From positions 1 to 6,550 of the forward strand of contig CAKQVC010000121.1 in assembly GCA_934277655.1 (NCBI GenBank): a stretch of DNA of 6,550 nucleotides, in the 5' to 3' direction. The DNA comes from an uncultured Clostridia bacterium (GTDB lineage: Bacteria; Bacillota; Clostridia; Peptostreptococcales; Anaerovoracaceae). Made by a program: the position numbers and the translations under genes. The notes below the pieces were generated by a model. It worked only from the letters and a program-made list of their open reading frames with translations. It had not been told where the DNA came from and ran no database searches. Positions 1-5,657 of this stretch are shown one piece after another; within the stretch, counting starts at the first letter, position 1; every line of letters begins with the position of its first letter.

Positions 1-922
1 CTGCGATCTGCATACCACAGATATCTCCATGCAATCCTGCCAAATAATCTTTTATCTGCATGTTGTCAGGAAGTGAAGTTCCATCCTTTTCATCCTTACC
101 GCTGAGGATATCCATCATTGCCGCACAATCTGCCGCATCCTTTGCGATCGGACCGATCTGATCCAGTGATGAAGCATACGCAATCAGACCATACCTGGAA
201 ACGGTACCGTAAGTCGGTTTGAACCCAGTTACACCACAGTAGGAAGCCGGCTGCCGGATACTACCTCCGGTATCAGAGCCCAGTGCTATAACAGCTTCCT
301 GCCCTGCCACCGCTGCTGCACTGCCTCCGGACGATCCTCCCGGCACATGTTCCGTGTTCCATGGGTTATGGGTTGGTCCATAAGCAGAAGTCTCGGTAGT
401 CGAACCCATTGCGAATTCATCCATATTCGTCTTTCCCAGTGGAATCATGCCTGCCTCCTTCAGCTTTTCAATCACAGCTGCATCATAGAACGGCTTAAAA
501 TCTCCCAGTATTTTTGATGCACAGCAGGTTTTCATGCCCTTTGTACAGATGTTATCCTTGATGGCGATTGGGACGCCTGCCAGCGGCGAAGCTGCCAGCG
601 CCGGGTCGCCTGCTTCGATACGGCGCTGGATTTCCGCTGCGGCCTGCAGGACTCCTTCTGCCTCTGTTTGTGTTTTCTGTTCTGTTTGTCCGCTTGTTTC
701 CTCCGAAATGCTCTGTTCCGGAAATGTAAGGTATGCATGCAGGCTGCCGTCTGTTTCTTTTGCCTGCTCCATGACAGCCTGTACTGCTTCTACTGCGGTC
801 AGCTCCCCTGCTTTAATGGCAGCTCCCATTTCCAAAGCTGTCATGGAAAGTATCTGTTTTGATGTTTTTTTTATCATGGTGGCTGTCTGTCCTCCTGTTT
901 CGATTTTCCTTCTATCCATCAT
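1..922 (-). CDS. gatA: Asp-tRNA(Asn)/Glu-tRNA(Gln) amidotransferase subunit A (3' part outside window)
   Basis: This is the glutaminase subunit of the GatCAB amidotransferase. It releases ammonia from glutamine, which is used to convert Asp-tRNA(Asn) or Glu-tRNA(Gln) to Asn-tRNA or Gln-tRNA in the cytoplasm. The translation reads as an amidase-signature enzyme. Numbering from the ATG at 877, the Ser-cisSer-Lys triad is Lys107 (in GVPIAIKDN), Ser182 (in [11 protein letters not shown]) and Ser206 (in [11 protein letters not shown]). The gaps of 75 and 24 residues equal those of Staphylococcus GatA and of FAAH. About 292 residues from that ATG are visible, with no stop before the window edge; full GatA is usually about 480-490. 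Residues 56-75 are Glu/Gln/Thr-rich and look like a lineage-specific insert. The start is uncertain. ATGs at 922 and 919 have AGGAG 5 and 8 nt upstream, while the in-frame ATG at 877 has AGGAGG 13 nt upstream and gives an N-terminus closer to family length. The gene follows gatC after a gap of about 100 nt. Confidence 0.95.
   Translation of the reverse strand, partial: MMDRRKIETGGQTATMIKKTSKQILSMTALEMGAAIKAGELTAVEAVQAVMEQAKETDGSLHAYLTFPEQSISEETSGQTEQKTQTEAEGVLQAAAEIQRRIEAGDPALAASPLAGVPIAIKDNICTKGMKTCCASKILGDFKPFYDAAVIEKLKEAGMIPLGKTNMDEFAMGSTTETSAYGPTHNPWNTEHVPGGSSGGSAAAVAGQEAVIALGSDTGGSIRQPASYCGVTGFKPTYGTVSRYGLIAYASSLDQIGPIAKDAADCAAMMDILSGKDEKDGTSLPDNMQIKDYLAGLHGDICGMQIA
891..896 (-). promoter_or_regulatory. 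second Shine-Dalgarno-like site, before the inner gatA start
   Basis: A perfect AGGAGG lies 13 nt upstream of the in-frame ATG at 877. The spacing is long for efficient initiation, but this start gives a GatA N-terminus nearer the usual family length. If the upstream start is used, this hexamer simply encodes part of the sequence ETGGQ. Confidence 0.35.
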
Positions 923-927
923 TTTTT

Positions 928-932
928 CTCCT
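928..932 (-). promoter_or_regulatory. ribosome binding site favouring the upstream gatA start
   Basis: On the minus strand AGGAG is followed by five A residues and then ATGATG, so it sits 5 nt from the ATG at 922 and 8 nt from the ATG at 919. This spacing is better than that of the second purine-rich site at 891-896 (AGGAGG, 13 nt before the in-frame ATG at 877). The frame is open upstream as far as a TGA at 1004-1006, with no other ATG in between. Confidence 0.55.
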
Positions 933-1024
933 GTGCTTGTCAATTTCTCTTTGAATATTCTGAGACATTTTTCTTTATCCGATTCTATTCTCAATTCTTT
1001 TCGTCATGGTTTTCTACAGATTCA

Positions 1025-1324
1025 TCAGTCAATCGTTCTCGGTACAACCGGCATATTATCCTCTATCTCCGGCATATTTCTTAAAATTTCTTCTTTCGTG
1101 TTGGATTTACCTACACAATCTTCCCGCATCACATTCGTGATGTCAAAAACATGAGACAGTGGCTCAATTCCTGTTGTATCCAAGCTGTTCAAGATGTCCA
1201 TATAGGCAACCACCGCACCCAGTTCATCCTGCATTTTTTCGATTTCCATTTCATTCAGACTGATCCTGGAAAGTTCTGCAACATAAGTTACCAGTTCTTT
1301 TGTCATCATTGTTTTTTCTTCCAT
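1025..1324 (-). CDS. gatC: Asp-tRNA(Asn)/Glu-tRNA(Gln) amidotransferase subunit C
   Basis: GatC is the small subunit that wraps around and stabilises the GatA-GatB complex; it has no catalytic residues of its own. The 99-residue product matches the family's usual length of about 95-100. It shows the expected pattern: an N-terminal helical part with the AELSRISL segment, a middle part (VVAYMDILNSLDTTGIEPLSH), then NVMRED and the C-terminal MPVVPRTI. I chose the ATG at 1324 because AAGGAGG ends 6 nt upstream. The same frame is open further, to an ATG at 1393, but the added residues are basic, unlike GatC, and have no good ribosome binding site. It is the first gene of the gatCA(B) operon. It lies about 115 nt downstream of the T-box terminator, so its expression should depend on readthrough there. 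Confidence 0.95.
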   Translation of the reverse strand: MEEKTMMTKELVTYVAELSRISLNEMEIEKMQDELGAVVAYMDILNSLDTTGIEPLSHVFDITNVMREDCVGKSNTKEEILRNMPEIEDNMPVVPRTID

Positions 1325-1330
1325 TTGTGT

Positions 1331-1337
1331 CCTCCTT
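1331..1337 (-). promoter_or_regulatory. gatC ribosome binding site
   Basis: The sequence AAGGAGG on the minus strand is followed by the 6-nt spacer ACACAA and the ATG at 1324. It is a near-perfect Shine-Dalgarno at good spacing and decides the gatC start against the longer open frame beginning at 1393. Confidence 0.85.
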
Positions 1338-1438
1338 CTTGTTCTTTTGCTGTGCTCACGCAACACATTAGTTTCTCTATGTATCACATACACACAATCT
1401 GTAGTTTATTATGATAATTTGTAAAAGTAAGAAGAATG

Positions 1439-1485
1439 AAAAAAGAAGCCTCTTCCATCCCTCTCATGGGACGAAAGAAAGCTTC
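1439..1485 (-). terminator. T-box-controlled intrinsic terminator
   Basis: GAAGC at 1485-1481 pairs with GCTTC at 1449-1445, and the helix continues inward through a T/A-rich part to GTCCC with GGGAT, with one bulged base and a small loop. Six T residues follow (1444-1439). It uses the GTCCC segment that the antiterminator also needs, as expected of a regulated attenuator. No gene ends just upstream, so it acts on the gatCAB leader transcript. Confidence 0.9.
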
Positions 1486-1500
1486 CGCGGTACCACCCAT
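1466..1500 (-). promoter_or_regulatory. T-box antiterminator
   Basis: The minus strand reads ATGGGTGGTACCGCGGAA at 1500-1483, matching the T-box consensus GGGUGGNACCGCG. It folds as helix A1 (AUGGG 1500-1496 with CCCAU 1470-1466), a 7-nt bulge UGGUACC (1495-1489) that receives the NCCA end of tRNA, and helix A2 (GCGGAA 1488-1483 with UUUCGU 1476-1471) around a 6-nt loop. The variable base in UGGN is U. The 3' strand is shared with the terminator, so the two folds exclude each other. Confidence 0.92.
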
Positions 1501-1578
1501 ATTAACTGCAACATTTCTTCTCTTCTGCTCTGCTTTCGAGCCTGTGTCATCCTTCCGAATGAACACCCTCGGAATGCA

Positions 1579-1594
1579 AGCAGTTGAATCACTG
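1579..1594 (-). repeat. stem-loop in the T-box leader
   Basis: GCAGT-GATTCA-ACTGC on the minus strand forms a 5-bp hairpin, embedded in a wider pairing of GAATG (about 1612-1608) with CATTC (about 1575-1571). Further stems follow toward the antiterminator: GTGT-T-CAT with ATG-ACAC around 1567-1540, and GCTC with GAGC around 1540-1526. These would occupy the Stem II/III position of the leader. Confidence 0.45.
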
Positions 1595-1599
1595 CAAAA

Positions 1600-1851
1600 C
1601 TGTCAGACATTCTTCCTGTACTACCTTCTCAGAAAACTAACTGCACCTTGCATTTTGCAATGATTCTGTTTATCGGCTCCGTCCATTTTACGCCTGCACG
1701 CTGCCGACCGCTGCAATTCACTTCTTTGCGGTCTTAACGCTCCGCCTGCGTCCGGTTCTACTAAGGAAAATCAGGATTTTGGTGCCATTTCTGCACAATC
1801 AGCAATTAGATATATCAAAGGAAAAGTAAGAGAGAATTTTTTGATTTTCCT
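1600..1851 (-). other. unusual hairpin-rich segment inside the T-box leader, possible insertion
   Basis: This stretch lies where a T-box normally has only short Stem II/III elements. It contains a long-range 10-bp inverted repeat (AGGAAAATCA at 1851-1842 with TGATTTTCCT at 1773-1764). A visibly GC-rich block (about 1668-1760) holds the stem GACCGC (1733-1728) with GCGGTC (1711-1706) and the repeated word GCAGGCG, followed by the hairpin TTGCA-AAA-TGCAA. The word ACAGGAA occurs at 1853-1847 and again at 1619-1613, flanking the stretch. No coding sequence is convincing here. It may be a dispersed intergenic repeat or small non-autonomous element, or simply an expanded T-box midsection. The boundaries are approximate. 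Confidence 0.35.
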
Positions 1852-1860
1852 GTTCTTCCG

Positions 1861-1960
1861 GCTGCTCATGGATGTTTTTCACTCCTTCTTTCATACTACC
1901 CTCTCACCCTACGGTAGCTCTCTGTAATGTGCGATAGGAGTTACTCTTCCAGTCAACGCA
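1861..1960 (-). ncRNA. T-box Stem I with specifier loop (specifier AAC, Asn)
   Basis: Read on the minus strand, the hallmark parts appear in order. A GA-rich kink-turn lies around 1957-1952 and pairs toward the UGAGCAG stretch at 1868-1862. The lower helix is UGGA (1951-1948) with UCCA (1872-1869). The AGUA box is at 1945-1942. The next helix is ACUCC (1941-1937) with GGAGU (1885-1881). The AG bulge AGAGAG lies at 1923-1918. The distal helix is CUACC (1917-1913) with GGUAG (1900-1896), closing a loop that contains GGGUGAGA. The 3' side of the specifier loop, 1880-1873, reads GAAAAACA. Counting back from the conserved purine before the lower helix gives the codon AAC at 1876-1874. A shift of one base would give AAA (Lys), so the reading rests partly on the operon's function. 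Confidence 0.75.
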
Positions 1961-1998
1961 TTTGTGATGTTTAATATTTTTGTTTCCTATAGTTTGTA

Positions 1999-2027
1999 TT
2001 TATACCACAATTAAGAACAAAAATCAA
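1999..2027 (-). promoter_or_regulatory. sigma-A-type promoter of the gatCAB T-box leader
   Basis: The -35 is TTGATT (2027-2022), the spacer is 17 nt, and the -10 is TATAAA (2004-1999), preceded by TGG, which gives an extended TGn -10. Upstream, about 2030-2062, the minus strand carries runs of A (AAAAAAG, ATAAAAAAC, AATAAAAAAAT) resembling an UP element. Transcription should start near 1992, just before T-box Stem I. I see no competing promoter of this quality between here and gatC. Confidence 0.75.
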
Positions 2028-2170
2028 TAGCTTTTTTGTTGTTTTTTATAATTATTTTTTTATTCATATTTTTCGCACAAAATATGATTAATATTTCGTT
2101 CTATAATCCAAACCTGAATCATCTTTTTTCCGTTATCTTCCATTTTCCCTGTGTTCTGAAAGTTTCCCTC

Positions 2171-2192
2171 TTTGATACCTGTTTGATACCTG
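2171..2192. repeat. two tandem copies of an 11-bp word just after the holin stop
   Basis: On the plus strand TTTGATACCTG occurs twice head to tail with no spacer (2171-2181 and 2182-2192), ending 2 bp from the holin stop codon. It could be slippage duplication, a protein-binding site or a trace of recombination; nothing in the sequence decides between these. Confidence 0.8.
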
Positions 2193-2194
2193 CC

Positions 2195-2482
2195 TTAACG
2201 ATTATACTCATGCCCGCAGCTCTTACAGTTTTTTGCCGGGCATTCATAATGCAGTGCCTGCTTACTGTCAGAAATCCCCTCTGTTGTCGGATCCTGCACA
2301 ATTCCTAATGCTACAAATAAATTTACTATAACTCCCAGAATCTGTGCGGCCATGTCTTCACTGAGCGGCGATACAATCCCAAGCATCCCGAGGATCTGGT
2401 ATGCGAAGGTAAGGATTGCCCCTAAAAAAGCCAGCAACCAGGTTTTATTCTTTATTCTTACTTTCCAGTTAATTTTCGCCAT
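2195..2482 (-). CDS. phage phi-LC3-type holin, orphan
   Basis: The 95-residue protein begins MAKINWKVRIKNKTWLLAF and contains DPTTEGISDSKQAL, both characteristic of the phi LC3 holin family (Pfam Phage_holin_1). Such proteins form membrane lesions that let endolysin reach the wall. Two hydrophobic segments are visible, about residues 14-37 and 46-63, joined by a short polar turn, with a polar C-terminus. The ATG at 2482 has AAGGAG 8 nt upstream. The last 17 residues are unlike a typical charged holin tail: they hold Cys81, Cys86, Cys89 and His91, a C-x4-C-x2-C-x-H pattern that could bind metal. No endolysin, portal, tail or integrase gene lies next to it, and the neighbours are housekeeping and sensory genes. 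It may be a prophage remnant, a domesticated holin, or part of another export or lysis role. The family call is firm; the present role is unknown. Confidence 0.85.
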   Translation of the reverse strand: MAKINWKVRIKNKTWLLAFLGAILTFAYQILGMLGIVSPLSEDMAAQILGVIVNLFVALGIVQDPTTEGISDSKQALHYECPAKNCKSCGHEYNR

Positions 2483-2490
2483 GTCAGCTT

Positions 2491-2496
2491 CTCCTT
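2491..2496 (-). promoter_or_regulatory. holin ribosome binding site
   Basis: AAGGAG with an 8-nt spacer precedes the ATG at 2482. A good site here argues that the orphan holin is still translated rather than decaying. Confidence 0.8.
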
Positions 2497-2507
2497 GCCA
2501 AATATTT

Positions 2508-2549
2508 TCTGATCAAATGATTACTTCTCAAAGCAATTATCTGATCAGA
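2508..2549. repeat. paired TCTGATCA motifs upstream of the holin gene
   Basis: TCTGATCA occurs at 2508-2515 and again at 2540-2547, in the same direction, 32 bp apart or about three helical turns. The second copy extends to the 10-bp palindrome TCTGATCAGA (2540-2549). They lie just upstream of the holin ribosome binding site, in the 214-bp gap after the kinase gene, so an operator is possible. No clear sigma-A promoter was found here. The rest of the gap holds a short GGGA-GGTT-TCCC hairpin (2613-2624) without a U-run. Confidence 0.4.
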
Positions 2550-2696
2550 ATATGAAAGATATCTGCTATTAATCTATGCTGCATGGCAATAATAGTTGCA
2601 TAATTTATAACCGGGAAACCTCCCATCTGCTCCTTTACTTATCCTTCACTGTTAATATCGGCACGCACCTGCAAAATAATCTTGAAAAGGATTTTA

Positions 2697-5645
2697 TCAC
2701 TTCAGATTATTCTGTAATGTCTCAATCACTTCATCTATAACGATTGGTTTGGATAAGAATCCATCCATACCGCATTCCAGTGCTTTCTTTCTGTCTTCAT
2801 CAAAAGCATTGGCAGTCATGGCAATGATGGTAATTTTCGCCAGCTCCGGATCATTCAGGGCACGAATCTGTTTCGTAGCCTCATATCCGTTCATTACCGG
2901 CATCTGTACATCCATAAGCACAAGATTATAGCCACCTGGTTCTGAATTCTTAATTTTCTCCACTGCCTCTGCTCCATTTTCTGCGGTATCAACCAGAAAG
3001 TCATATTTATTCAGGATCTCCACCGCAATTTCACGGTTCAGCTCATTGTCTTCCACAAGCAATAGGCTCTTCCCCCTGAAATCCAAACCTGCTGCCGGGA
3101 GGATTATATCTTCTGTCTCCGCCTGCTTCTGACCGATGGCATTCATCAAAGCCTCTCTGATATCTGACATAAACATAGGTTTCGTACAGAATGTAGTTAC
3201 GCCTGCTGCCCTGGCTTCCACTTCGATATCTGACCAGTCATATGCAGTCAGGATAATGATCGGTGTCTCATCGCCAAGGCTGCGGATCTGGCGCGTAACT
3301 TCAATGCCATTCATATCCGGCAGACGCCAGTCGATGATATAAGCATGGAATTTATCCCCAAGTTCCATAGACTGACGTGCACGGAGAACAGCTTCCTTAC
3401 CGGAAAGCGTCCACTCCGAACGCATCCCAACCTTCACAAGCATCTTTGTCACACTGTCACAGGTATTGAAATCATCGTCTACAACCAATGCCTTAAGACC
3501 TTCCAGTTCTGCGATTTTCTCTATACGGTGGTTCTCAGGCTGACTTCGCAATGGCAAACGGACAACAACGTCCGTACCTTTGCCAGCCTCGGTCTGCACT
3601 TCAATAGTTCCACCCATCATATCCACGATGTTCTTGGTAATGGCCATGCCAAGTCCTGTACCCTGAGTCCTGCTGACAGTGGAAGTCCGTTCCCTCTCAA
3701 AAGGTGAAAAGATCTTCTGTACAAATTCCGGACTCATGCCGATTCCGTTATCTTTTACCCGTATCTCGTATATTTCACTGCCTTTTTTTGTTCCCGGATA
3801 CTGTCTCAGCCGGACAGAAACAGTTCCTCCTGCCGGCGTAAACTTGATTGCATTAGATAAAAGATTCAGCAGTACCTGGTTCAGCCGTGTCTTGTCACAA
3901 TAGACATTCTCATTGGTCACATCCATAGCATCCATATAAAGCTCCTGCTGCTTCGCATGGATCTGCCCACTGACAATGGTCTTCAGATCATGAAGCACAT
4001 CGGACAGACTGACCTCCGTTTCTTTCAACTGGATCTTGCCACTTTCAATATGGCTCATATCCAGTATATCGTTGATCAATGAGAGAAGATGGTTGCTGGC
4101 TGCGAGAATCTTACCCAGATAATCTCGAACCCTTTTCTTTTCATCAATATTGCTTACTGCCAACGTAGTAAAGCCGATAATCGCATTCATTGGTGTACGA
4201 ATATCATGTGACATATTGGAAAGAAAAGTACTTTTTGCCCGATTTGCTGTCTCTGCAGCCTGCACCGCTTCTGAGAGTGCCTGATTCATTTTCCTGTCAG
4301 ATGTACGGTCTGACATAACCAGAATATATTTCTTCTTTCCGTTTACATCACTGCCCATTGCCACAATATGAAACCACCGCCGTTCTCCTGTTTTCTGATG
4401 AACATATTCAAAATCCCATTCCTGCTGTTCCGAAGTCCGGATTTCCTCCAGATAATTTTTCTCCGGATCTTCATATTCCTCTGGATGCAGTTTTCCTAGA
4501 ATATGAATATCTTTACGAATCTGTTCTACCGTAATACCCAGCAGCTTTTCCACATTTGGACTGACGTAATCTGCCTTATATGTTTGGGCATCCAGCATCA
4601 GAAAAACATCCTCCACATTCATCGACAGCTTTTGAAAGAGCTCATCCCTGTACAGGATCTCCGTATCCTTTTTCTTAAGGCTCATCCTGTTTTTTTGAAC
4701 AATAAAAGTGATAAGAAAAGCGGCAATACAAAGCACAACCGCACCAACAAGAAGCATCGTACTAAGCTGCAGATGGTTCATACTGGCATTAACGATATCC
4801 GCCTTTACAAGTCCCAGAAATATCCAGTCCTGGATACCCGTTTTTTCATAAACCAGATAATAGCTTCTGCCATCCAGATCTACCATCATCCCATCGGTAT
4901 CTCCCGCTTTAAACTTCCCCGAAAGTGCAAGGATCTGTTTTTCAGATATATTAGAATGCTCTCTCAGAACGCCGAAGAAATTATACGCATTTCCCCATGC
5001 CTCAAACGCATGATCGACCACAACACGACCATCCGGATGAACAACGTAGCTCTGGGCATTTCCATCGAAAACAGAAAGATCCAGTACATCTACGATATCA
5101 GAATTTTCATAAGCAATGGCAACCGCATCATATTCAAATCCCTGATAAATTCCATGAGCCTTAGGTGAAATAAAAGCAAGCAGCTGAGATTTTCCGGGAA
5201 CTGCTGCATTCGCTATCACATCATTTCCCTGCCGGATCTCCTCTTCAAAATCCCCCTGTAATCCAAGGTATCCGTTTTCCCCTGTTACTGTTTTATAGTT
5301 TCCATCACCCGACAGAAAATAGAAATCTAAAAAGCCTGCATCTTCCTGTGCCATCTCTATATAATCGCGGATTTCGTTTTCACTGGAAGTATTCTGCAGA
5401 TATTCCCCCCACATATGAAGATAAGTCAGATTCTTATCTGTCAGTTCCCTCAGCATATTATCAGACTGATGAAACACTTCCGTCAGGTGAGAAACACTCT
5501 CCTCATAAATTGTTTTCGACACAAACTCAAAATATTGGAAAACAGTGAAAATGATTCCTATAAAAAGAGCTATAAAGACAGCGATCCTTAGCCGTTTCCT
5601 CATGACATATTTCTTTATTTTGGCACTGTAATTCTTAACGTCCAT
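2697..5645 (-). CDS. membrane hybrid histidine kinase: Cache-like sensor, PAS, HisKA, HATPase, two receivers
   Basis: This is a sensor kinase that should autophosphorylate on histidine in response to an outside ligand and pass phosphate to its own receivers. In the 982-residue product TM1 is about residues 18-39, an extracellular dCache-like domain about 43-290, and TM2 about 294-316. A PAS domain spans 335-450 and a short coiled linker 452-472. HisKA carries His480 in MSHDIRTP. The ATPase has N-box Asn589, Asn594 and Asn598, G1 DNGIGM (632-637) and G2 GTGLGM (662-667). Receiver 1 (717-835) has Asp772, Thr800 and Lys822; receiver 2 (859-979) has Asp912, Thr944 and Lys966. All key residues are intact. 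There is no Hpt domain, so a separate phosphotransfer protein or direct REC output is needed. I chose the ATG at 5645 because GAGGTGA ends 5 nt upstream; a GTG at 5654 is also in frame. The start abuts the solute-binding gene, implying coupled translation. Its target genes are not visible. Confidence 0.93.
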   Translation of the reverse strand: MDVKNYSAKIKKYVMRKRLRIAVFIALFIGIIFTVFQYFEFVSKTIYEESVSHLTEVFHQSDNMLRELTDKNLTYLHMWGEYLQNTSSENEIRDYIEMAQEDAGFLDFYFLSGDGNYKTVTGENGYLGLQGDFEEEIRQGNDVIANAAVPGKSQLLAFISPKAHGIYQGFEYDAVAIAYENSDIVDVLDLSVFDGNAQSYVVHPDGRVVVDHAFEAWGNAYNFFGVLREHSNISEKQILALSGKFKAGDTDGMMVDLDGRSYYLVYEKTGIQDWIFLGLVKADIVNASMNHLQLSTMLLVGAVVLCIAAFLITFIVQKNRMSLKKKDTEILYRDELFQKLSMNVEDVFLMLDAQTYKADYVSPNVEKLLGITVEQIRKDIHILGKLHPEEYEDPEKNYLEEIRTSEQQEWDFEYVHQKTGERRWFHIVAMGSDVNGKKKYILVMSDRTSDRKMNQALSEAVQAAETANRAKSTFLSNMSHDIRTPMNAIIGFTTLAVSNIDEKKRVRDYLGKILAASNHLLSLINDILDMSHIESGKIQLKETEVSLSDVLHDLKTIVSGQIHAKQQELYMDAMDVTNENVYCDKTRLNQVLLNLLSNAIKFTPAGGTVSVRLRQYPGTKKGSEIYEIRVKDNGIGMSPEFVQKIFSPFERERTSTVSRTQGTGLGMAITKNIVDMMGGTIEVQTEAGKGTDVVVRLPLRSQPENHRIEKIAELEGLKALVVDDDFNTCDSVTKMLVKVGMRSEWTLSGKEAVLRARQSMELGDKFHAYIIDWRLPDMNGIEVTRQIRSLGDETPIIILTAYDWSDIEVEARAAGVTTFCTKPMFMSDIREALMNAIGQKQAETEDIILPAAGLDFRGKSLLLVEDNELNREIAVEILNKYDFLVDTAENGAEAVEKIKNSEPGGYNLVLMDVQMPVMNGYEATKQIRALNDPELAKITIIAMTANAFDEDRKKALECGMDGFLSKPIVIDEVIETLQNNLK

Positions 5646-5650
5646 TCTTC

Positions 5651-5657
5651 TCACCTC
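5651..5657 (-). promoter_or_regulatory. kinase ribosome binding site overlapping the upstream stop codon
   Basis: GAGGTGA on the minus strand contains the TGA stop (5653-5651) of the solute-binding protein and, 5 nt later, the ATG at 5645. Ribosomes finishing the first gene therefore stop on the initiation site of the second, a layout typical of translational coupling. The alternative GTG start at 5654 lies inside this site, which makes it less likely. Confidence 0.7.

Larger units (their letters stand above)
1439..1992 (-). promoter_or_regulatory. T-box riboswitch leader of the gatCA(B) operon, probably asparagine-specific
   Basis: This is the transcribed leader of gatCAB, from the estimated transcription start to the end of the terminator U-run. 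A T-box leader binds its cognate tRNA through a specifier codon in Stem I; an uncharged 3' end then pairs with the antiterminator bulge and lets transcription continue. Seen here are a complete Stem I (about 1861-1960), the conserved T-box with its antiterminator (1466-1500), and an overlapping terminator (1439-1485). The specifier is best read as AAC, which suits gatCAB because this enzyme can make Asn-tRNA(Asn). Stem I and the antiterminator are about 360 nt apart, clearly longer than in most T-boxes I know of, with extra hairpins and a GC-richer segment between them. The T-box identification is firm; the amino-acid assignment and the exact 5' end are inference. Confidence 0.88.

Noticed and set aside
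534..1154. A 206-codon open frame on the plus strand
   Set aside because: It lies antisense to gatA and the gatC end, whose protein families are unmistakable on the minus strand. It has no good ribosome binding site and its Cys/Ser-rich composition is typical of an antisense shadow.
1384..1566. A 60-codon minus-strand frame across the antiterminator and terminator
   Set aside because: Its sequence is fully explained by the T-box RNA elements; the conserved GGGTGGTACCGCGG is RNA structure, not protein.
1660..1770. AGTAGAACCGG region as an alternative or second T-box Stem I
   Set aside because: It has an AGUA word and a stem resembling a distal helix, but no coherent lower helix, AG bulge or specifier loop could be paired, whereas 1861-1960 has all of these.
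1805..1810. TCTAAT on the minus strand as an internal promoter -10
   Set aside because: The -35 at proper spacing (TCTCTT) is poor, and starting here would leave out T-box Stem I.
1771..1894. Short minus-strand peptides in the leader (ATG at 1894 and ATG at 1869)
   Set aside because: Both starts lie in T-box Stem I, where the bases are explained by conserved RNA structure, and the ribosome-site spacing is poor (zero to 4 nt, or 12 nt).
1951..1956. TTGACT as a -35 box
   Set aside because: No acceptable -10 follows at 16-18 bp, and the bases fit the kink-turn and lower helix of T-box Stem I. The TTGATT/TATAAA pair just upstream is much better.
2065..2086. AT-rich inverted repeat CATATTTT/AAAATATG as a holin terminator
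   Set aside because: The stem is almost all A-T and is followed by A-rich, not T-rich, sequence on the minus strand, so it does not look like an intrinsic terminator.
2660..2699. A terminator directly after the kinase stop
   Set aside because: Only a weak AT pairing (AAAATC with GATTATTTT) is present, with no stable stem, so I could not support a terminator call.
4503..5168. A 221-codon open frame on the plus strand
   Set aside because: It is antisense to the sensor part of the histidine kinase, with no recognisable domain and no convincing start site.
5652..5654. GTG as the kinase start
   Set aside because: It lies inside the GAGGTGA ribosome binding site and leaves no site of its own; the ATG at 5645 is 5 nt downstream of that site.
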